Shown here in pieces: positions 58,474-64,000 of a stretch of 64,000 nt of DNA. A model generated the notes under the pieces. The model was given only the letters and a program-made list of their open reading frames with translations, was not told the origin of the DNA and ran no database searches. Position 1 is the stretch's first letter; each line of letters opens with the position of its first letter. This stretch comes from Xenophilus arseniciresistens (GTDB lineage Bacteria; Pseudomonadota; Gammaproteobacteria; Burkholderiales; Burkholderiaceae_C): NCBI RefSeq assembly GCF_028023875.1, contig NZ_JAQIPB010000002.1, positions 62,001 through 126,000 of the forward strand, given 5' to 3'. Position numbers and translations under genes: made by a program.

Positions 58474-59458
58474 CGGCCTCGCCCCCGGCCTGCATCGCGC
58501 TGGCCGGCCCCACGGCCAGCGGCAAGACGGCTGCCGCGCTGGCCGCCGCGGCCTCGCTGGCGCGCGTGCAGCCCGTGGAGATCATCAGTGTCGATTCCGC
58601 GCTGGTCTTTCGCGGCATGGACATCGGCAGCGCCAAGCCCAGCGCGGCCGAGCGCGCGGCCGTGCCGCACCACCTGATCGACACGCTCGATGCGCGCGAG
58701 AGCTACAGCGCCGCCGCCTTCGTGGCCGACGCGGTGCGGCTGGTGGCGCAGATCCGCGCGCGCGGCGCCCTGCCGCTGCTGGTGGGCGGCACCATGCTGT
58801 ATTTCAAGGCGCTGATGCAGGGGCTGGACGCCATGCCCGCGGCAGATGCCGAGGTGCGCGCGCGCATCGACGCCGACGCCGCCCGGCTGGGCTGGCCCGC
58901 CCTGCATGCGCGCCTGGCCGAAGTGGACCCGCCCACCGCCGCGCGCCTGGCGCCGCACGACAGCCAGCGCATCCAGCGCGCGCTGGAGGTGTGGATGAGC
59001 AGTGGCCAGCCGCTGTCGCACTTCCACCAGCGCGCGCAGGCGCCGCAGCCGGCGCTGGCGCTGCACCTGATCTCGCTGGAGCCGCAGGACCGCGCCTGGC
59101 TTCACGCGCGCATCGCGCAGCGTTTCGACGCCATGCAGGGCGCCGGCTTCCTCGATGAAGTGCGCGCCCTGCGTGCGCGCGGCGACCTGCACCTGGGCCT
59201 GCCTTCCATGCGCTGCGTGGGCTACCGCCAGGCCTGGGAGATGTTCGACGCACTGCAGGCCGCGGGCCGCACACAGCCCGATGCCGCCGCGCTGGCCGAG
59301 CTGCGCGAGCGCGGCATCGCCGCCACGCGCCAGTTGGCCAAGCGCCAGATCACCTGGCTGCGCAGCATGCCGGCACGCCAGGTCATCGACGCCGACGCCA
59401 GCGACGCGTTGGTGCAGGCCGTGGCGGCCGTGCACGCGGCGCTGAAGGCGCAGCAGCC

Positions 59459-59462
<4 letters not shown>
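58470..59462 (+). CDS. miaA: tRNA dimethylallyltransferase
   Basis: MiaA adds a dimethylallyl group to A37 of tRNAs reading codons that start with U. The 330-residue product has the P-loop [15 protein letters not shown], then [20 protein letters not shown] with the substrate-binding DSALVFR motif, [13 protein letters not shown], and the tRNA-contact region [12 protein letters not shown]. Both ends overlap neighbouring genes by four bases, so it is in an operon with the MFS gene and the ABC ATPase. Hfq does not follow it here. Confidence 0.96.
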
Positions 59463-60151
<689 letters not shown>

Positions 60152-60225
60152 GCCTCGGTCCTGCGGGCGACGCAGCCGCGTGAGCGGCCCCCTTAAAGTG
60201 CAGCCTTCACTGCACCAGTCGCACC

Positions 60226-61026
60226 ATGAGCGCCACCCCCACCACCGACCACTGGATCGACCTGCCTGAAGGGCGGCTCTTTGCCCGCCAGTGGCACGGG
60301 CCCGATGCACAGGCCGCACCGCTTTTGCTGATGCACGAATCGCTGGGTTCGGTGGAACTGTGGCGCGGCTTTCCGGCCGCGCTGGCCGAGGCCACGGGCC
60401 GCCGCGTGCTGGCCTACGACCGGCTGGGCTTCGGCCAGTCCGATGCGCGCAGCGGGCTGCCCGCGCTGGACTTCGTCGCGCAGGAGGCGCGCGAGGTGCT
60501 GCCTGCGTTGCGGGCGCAGCTGCAGATCGAACGCTTCGTGGCGCTGGGCCACAGCGTGGGCGGCGGCATGGCCATCGAGACCGCCGCACAGATGCCCGAA
60601 GCCTGCGAGGCCGTGGTGGCCATCGCAGCCCAGATCTTTCCCGAGACGCACACGCTGGACGGCATCCGCGCCGCCGCGCCGCAGGTGCGTTCGCTCGAGC
60701 AGGTGGCCAAGCTGGCCCGCTATCACGGCAGCAAGGCGGCCTGGGTGATCGACGCCTGGATCGACCGCTGGCTGGACCCGGCCTTCGCGTCGTGGAGCCT
60801 GCAGGAGCAGTTGCGCCTTGTGCGCTGCCCCATGCTCGCGATCTACGGCTCGGAGGATCCTTATTGCAGCCCCACGCATGGCCGGATGATCGAGACCGGC
60901 ACCGCGGGGCGCGCCCTCGTGCGCACGCTGCAGGGGCTGGGCCACCTGCCGCATCGCGAGGCGCCGGAGCAGGTGACGGCGCTGATTGCGGATTTCTTGC
61001 GCGGAGCCTTGCTGAGGGAAGCTTGA
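60226..61026 (+). CDS. Alpha/beta hydrolase
   Basis: The 266-residue cytosolic protein begins MSATPTTDHWIDLPEGRLFA. It has the fold signatures LMHESLGSVELW (oxyanion region), YDRLGFGQSD, the nucleophile in LGHSVGGGMA, the acid in AIYGSEDPY and the His in GLGHLPHREAP. The canonical Ser-Asp-His triad is complete. Substrate unknown; the sequence is of the general ester/lactone hydrolase type. A small dyad, GTGCAG-N6-CTGCAC, lies at 60198-60215 just upstream. Confidence 0.88.
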   Translation: MSATPTTDHWIDLPEGRLFARQWHGPDAQAAPLLLMHESLGSVELWRGFPAALAEATGRRVLAYDRLGFGQSDARSGLPALDFVAQEAREVLPALRAQLQIERFVALGHSVGGGMAIETAAQMPEACEAVVAIAAQIFPETHTLDGIRAAAPQVRSLEQVAKLARYHGSKAAWVIDAWIDRWLDPAFASWSLQEQLRLVRCPMLAIYGSEDPYCSPTHGRMIETGTAGRALVRTLQGLGHLPHREAPEQVTALIADFLRGALLREA

Positions 61027-61178
61027 AGGGGCGTGTGCCGTGCTGGCGTTGCGCCCACGCCCCACAACCCGCGATCCAAACACACCAAGCAAGCCCCGTT
61101 GCGCATTCGCCGCAAAGCCCGCCACGCAGGAGCGCGCCTGACAGGTCGCGCGTCGCACTTGTGCGAAGCTCGGCGCCG

Positions 61179-62552
61179 ATGTTCCATTCCTTCGCGCCCT
61201 GGCTGCCGTCGGTTTCGCAGCACTTCCTGGCCGTCACGCTGGGGCTGCTGGTCTACGTGCTGACCACGCGCGGGCGACGCGAGCGGCGCGCGCCCACCAG
61301 TGCCATGGCCTGGGTCATGTCGCTGCTGCTCATCCCCTACGTCGCGCTGCCGGCCTACCTGGTTTTCGGTCAGCGCAAGCTGCGGCCCGCCGCCCAGCCC
61401 CGGCTGCCGCGCCATGCCCCGGCCGGCCACTGGGCCGCCGACATGCTGGAAAGCTTCGGGCTGGCGCCGCCCAGCCGCTGCGCCATCCGCATGCATGGTG
61501 ATGGCGCGGCGGCACGAGAAGCTCTGCTCGCCGTCATCGATGACGCGCAGCATCGGCTGGACGTATGTACCTTCCTCATCGGCGAGGACGCCTTGGGCCG
61601 CGAAGTGCTGGCGCGGCTGGCCCGGCGCGCAGCCGAAGGCGTGCAGGTGCGCGTGCTGCTCGACGGCTTCGGCGCGCTGCTGATCAACCGGCGGCATCTG
61701 GACACGCTGCGCCGGGCCGGCGCACGGGTGCGGGTCTTTCGCCCGATCTTCAGTCTGCGCCGCGAAGGGCCGCGCAACCTGCGCAACCACCGCAAGTTCA
61801 CCATCGCCGACGACCAGTGGCTGTGGAGCGGCGGTCGCAACCTCGCGGGCGAGTATTTCGAAGGCAACGAGGCGCATCCGCGCCCCTGGCTGGACCTGTC
61901 CTTCGACATCCGCGGCGACGTGGCGGCCGCGGCGGCGCGCCAGTTCGAGCACGACTGGTCGCTGGTCAGCGGCGAAACCGCGCGCGACGTGGCGGCGCTC
62001 GCGCCCTCACGCAGCGGCCAGTTGGCCCAGTTGCTGCCCAGCGGGCCCGACCAGCGCGAGGACACCGCGCAGTCGCTGCTCATCGGCGCATGCTTCCGGG
62101 CCGAACGGCGCATCCTGGCCGTCACCCCCTACTTCGTGCCCGGCGACAGCCTGCAGGATGCGCTGCGCCTGGCGGCCCGGCGCGGCGTGCAGGTGGACAT
62201 CGCCATCCCCGACCAGTCCAACCACATGCTGGCCGACTTCGTGCGCAGCCGGTCCATGCGCCCGCTGGCGCGTGCGGGCGTGCGCTTCCACATGCTGCCC
62301 TTCATGGCGCATGCCAAGGCCGTGATCGTGGACGACGACCTGGCGATGACCGGCTCCATCAACCTGGACCAGCGCAGCCTGCTGCTCAATCACGAGGCCG
62401 CCGTGGTGTTCTACGAAGCGCAGCAGATCGACTGGCTGGCGCAGTGGGTGCAGGGCGTGGCCAGCGCCGGCGAGGCCTATCGCACGCGCGAACCCGGCCT
62501 GGCGCGCGACCTGGCCGAAGGGCTGCTGCTGACGCTGGCCTTCCAGCTCTGA
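61179..62552 (+). CDS. Cardiolipin synthase-type phospholipase D protein
   Basis: Cardiolipin synthases join two phosphatidyl units at the inner membrane. The 457-residue product has an N-terminal hydrophobic region with two spans (LAVTLGLLVYVLTT and MSLLLIPYVALPAYLVFG). Two HKD motifs follow: RNHRKFTIADDQWLWSGGRN and MAHAKAVIVDDDLAMTGSIN. This layout matches ClsA-type enzymes. The ATG at 61179 (MFHSFAPWLPSVS) is set by the N-terminal membrane span. It follows the alpha/beta hydrolase by 152 bases, in which I see nothing definite. Confidence 0.9.
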   Translation: MFHSFAPWLPSVSQHFLAVTLGLLVYVLTTRGRRERRAPTSAMAWVMSLLLIPYVALPAYLVFGQRKLRPAAQPRLPRHAPAGHWAADMLESFGLAPPSRCAIRMHGDGAAAREALLAVIDDAQHRLDVCTFLIGEDALGREVLARLARRAAEGVQVRVLLDGFGALLINRRHLDTLRRAGARVRVFRPIFSLRREGPRNLRNHRKFTIADDQWLWSGGRNLAGEYFEGNEAHPRPWLDLSFDIRGDVAAAAARQFEHDWSLVSGETARDVAALAPSRSGQLAQLLPSGPDQREDTAQSLLIGACFRAERRILAVTPYFVPGDSLQDALRLAARRGVQVDIAIPDQSNHMLADFVRSRSMRPLARAGVRFHMLPFMAHAKAVIVDDDLAMTGSINLDQRSLLLNHEAAVVFYEAQQIDWLAQWVQGVASAGEAYRTREPGLARDLAEGLLLTLAFQL

Positions 62553-62615
62553 GCGCCGCCTTCCAGCCCGTGCGCCCACAAGACCACTTGCCGGGCCGGC
62601 CGGCGGCAACGCTCC

Positions 62616-62657
62616 TAAAATCCGTCTACACACCCCTCGCCCACCGGCGCGGGGTGT
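62616..62657 (+). promoter_or_regulatory. Putative mfd -10 and leader hairpin
   Basis: TAAAAT (62616-62621) could be the mfd -10. It is followed by ACACCCC and GGGGTGT (62630-62657) with an inner CGCC/GGCG stem and a CACC loop, interrupted by one T-C mismatch. This strong hairpin would sit near the transcript 5' end, 20 bases before the start codon; it may alternatively end the cls transcript. Confidence 0.45.
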
Positions 62658-62677
62658 TCTGCATTGCTGCGCCCCGC

Positions 62678-64000
62678 ATGGAACTCCCTCATCTGCACAC
62701 CGGCAAGCGCTTCACGCTGCCCCGCCCCCCTGCCTCCAGCGACGCGCTGCTGCTGGCCCGCCTGGCTCAGCGCGAGCGCGGGGCCGGCCGCGTCACGGCG
62801 GTCTTCGCGGCCGACGCCACGGACACCCAGCGCCTGGTGGACGAGCTGGCCTTCTTCGCGCCCGAGCTGCGCACCGCCGTGTTCCCCGATTGGGAAACGC
62901 TGCCCTACGACAGCTTCTCGCCGCACCAGGATCTGATCAGCGAACGGCTGGCCACCTTGTGGCGCATCCACAGCCAGCAGAACGCGCGCGATGCCAAGGA
63001 GGGCGTGGACCTGGTGCTGGTGCCCGCCACCACGGCGCTGTACCGGCTGGCGCCGCCCGCCTTCATGGCCGGCTACACCTTCCAGTTCAAGACCGGCCAG
63101 AAGCTGGACGAAGCCAGGCTCAAGGCCCAGCTCACGCTGGCCGGCTACAGCCATGTCACGCAGGTGGTGAGCCCCGGCGAATACGCGGTGCGCGGCGGAC
63201 TGATCGACCTGTTCCCCATGGGCTCGCCGCAGCCCTTCCGGGTGGACCTGTTCGACGACGAGATCGACTCCATCCGCACCTTCGACCCCGACTCGCAGCG
63301 CAGCCTGTATCCGGTGCCCGAAGTGCGGCTGCTGCCGGGCCGCGAGTTCCCGATGGACGACGAGGCCCGCGCACGCTTTCGCAGCCGCTGGCGCGAGCTG
63401 CTCGAGGGCGACCCGACCAAGAGCCGCATCTATAAGGACATGGGCAACGGCGTGGCCACCGCCGGCATCGAGTACTACCTGCCGCTGTTTTTCGACGAGA
63501 CGGCCACGGTCTTCGATTATTTGGGCCCGGCCGCCACCGTGGTGCTGCACGGCGACATGGAAGCCGCCTTCCAGCATTTCTGGCAGGACACGCGCGAGCG
63601 CTACCGCCTGGTGCAGGGCGACCCCGAACGCCCCGCGCTGCCGCCCGAGGCGCTGTTCCTCTCGGCCGAGCAGTTCTACGGCCATACCAAGGCCCATGCA
63701 CAGCTGGCCATCCGCCCCGCCACCGGCACGGCCGAAGGCGAAAGCGCGCCCTTTGCCGAGTTCGGCACCCTGCCCCCGCTGGCCGTGGTGCGCGGCGCCG
63801 AAGACCCACTCACGCGGCTGAAGGAGCACATCCGCAACACCCAGCACCGCGTGCTGGTGCTGGCCGAAAGCGCGGGCCGGCGCGAAAGCCTGCTGGACTT
63901 CCTGCGCGCCAGCGGCGTGAACCCGCCGGCCTTCGATTCGCTGGCGGAGTTCGAGGCCACGGCTGACGAAAAGATCGGCATCGCCACGGCCGCGATGGCG
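62678..64000 (+). CDS. mfd: Transcription-repair coupling factor, N-terminal part (3' end outside window)
   Basis: Mfd removes stalled RNA polymerase at lesions and recruits UvrA. About 441 N-terminal residues are in the window; the family is about 1150 long. It starts MELPHLHTGKRFTLPRPPAS. The UvrB-homology region is recognisable: PDWETLPYDSFSPHQDLISE, GYSHVTQVVSPGEYAVRGG and IDLFPMGSPQPFRVDLFDDE, then YYLPLFFDETATVFDYLG. The RNA-polymerase-binding and helicase domains lie beyond the right edge. Reading is open to base 64000. Confidence 0.95.
   Translation, partial: MELPHLHTGKRFTLPRPPASSDALLLARLAQRERGAGRVTAVFAADATDTQRLVDELAFFAPELRTAVFPDWETLPYDSFSPHQDLISERLATLWRIHSQQNARDAKEGVDLVLVPATTALYRLAPPAFMAGYTFQFKTGQKLDEARLKAQLTLAGYSHVTQVVSPGEYAVRGGLIDLFPMGSPQPFRVDLFDDEIDSIRTFDPDSQRSLYPVPEVRLLPGREFPMDDEARARFRSRWRELLEGDPTKSRIYKDMGNGVATAGIEYYLPLFFDETATVFDYLGPAATVVLHGDMEAAFQHFWQDTRERYRLVQGDPERPALPPEALFLSAEQFYGHTKAHAQLAIRPATGTAEGESAPFAEFGTLPPLAVVRGAEDPLTRLKEHIRNTQHRVLVLAESAGRRESLLDFLRASGVNPPAFDSLAEFEATADEKIGIATAAMA

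Overview
The window is 64 kb of dense, very GC-rich bacterial chromosome. Its protein families and gene orders point to a betaproteobacterium of the order Burkholderiales, most like the Comamonadaceae (Acidovorax/Comamonas/Delftia relatives). Supporting signs are two Bug-family (TctC-like) periplasmic receptors, the pyrG-kdsA-eno-ftsB block, a dapA-bamC pair, frequent GTG and TTG starts and an endonuclease-type MutL. No rRNA, tRNA, CRISPR array, phage or insertion sequence was seen, and no gene-free stretch exceeds 300 bases. Almost all of it is core or niche metabolism. The family assignment is inference from recognised sequences, not from a database search.

Layout. 1-4.5 kb: divergent ppsA (partial)/ppsR, then a peroxide and iron defence block (ahpC-ahpF with a probable OxyR site, and bfr). 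4.5-7.1 kb: methionine-type ABC importer metN-metI-metQ. 7.1-13.3 kb: valine/isobutyrate catabolism (mmsA, acyl-CoA dehydrogenase, 3-hydroxyisobutyryl-CoA hydrolase, mmsB) with a divergent LysR regulator. 13.3-19.5 kb: a small lipoprotein, then parE, a lytic transglycosylase, parC and a 64-aa membrane protein in one direction. 19.5-25.7 kb: a tricarballylate-type locus (LysR, tcuA, tcuB, Bug receptor) with a divergent MFS transporter. 25.7-30 kb: small membrane protein plus methyltransferase, dapA, bamC, a metallo-beta-lactamase-fold hydrolase. 30-34.8 kb: a probable ribosomal oxygenase and a SlyD-like prolyl isomerase whose starts share a palindrome, a glycine-zipper lipoprotein, dut, coaBC.

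34.8-41 kb: pyrG, kdsA, a DUF1330 protein, eno, ftsB, an ftsB-coupled small protein, and a secreted-protein gene that looks frameshifted. 41-48.3 kb: hslO, a gamma-carbonic-anhydrase-like protein, a DUF455 ferritin-like protein, a large secreted protein of unknown role, xerD, an orphan Bug receptor, an AEC transporter. 48.3-64 kb: queG, tsaE, amiC, mutL and miaA, an expanded form of the queG-tsaE-amiB-mutL-miaA order known from other proteobacteria. It is interrupted by a glycine-zipper lipoprotein, a DedA protein, a lipoprotein hydrolase, an unusual cytosolic hydrolase-like protein and a Bcr/CflA-type transporter. It continues with an orphan ABC ATPase, an alpha/beta hydrolase, cardiolipin synthase and the 5' part of mfd.

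The most unusual items are: the 385-aa protein at 55862-57019, which joins a peptidoglycan-binding-like N terminus to a possible Ser-Asp-His hydrolase; the palindromic shared start of the cupin and FKBP genes at 31.68 kb; the broken secreted-protein gene at 40.0-41.0 kb; the 64-aa basic membrane protein coupled to parC; and several intercistronic terminators and operator-like palindromes. No clearly new multi-gene system was found.
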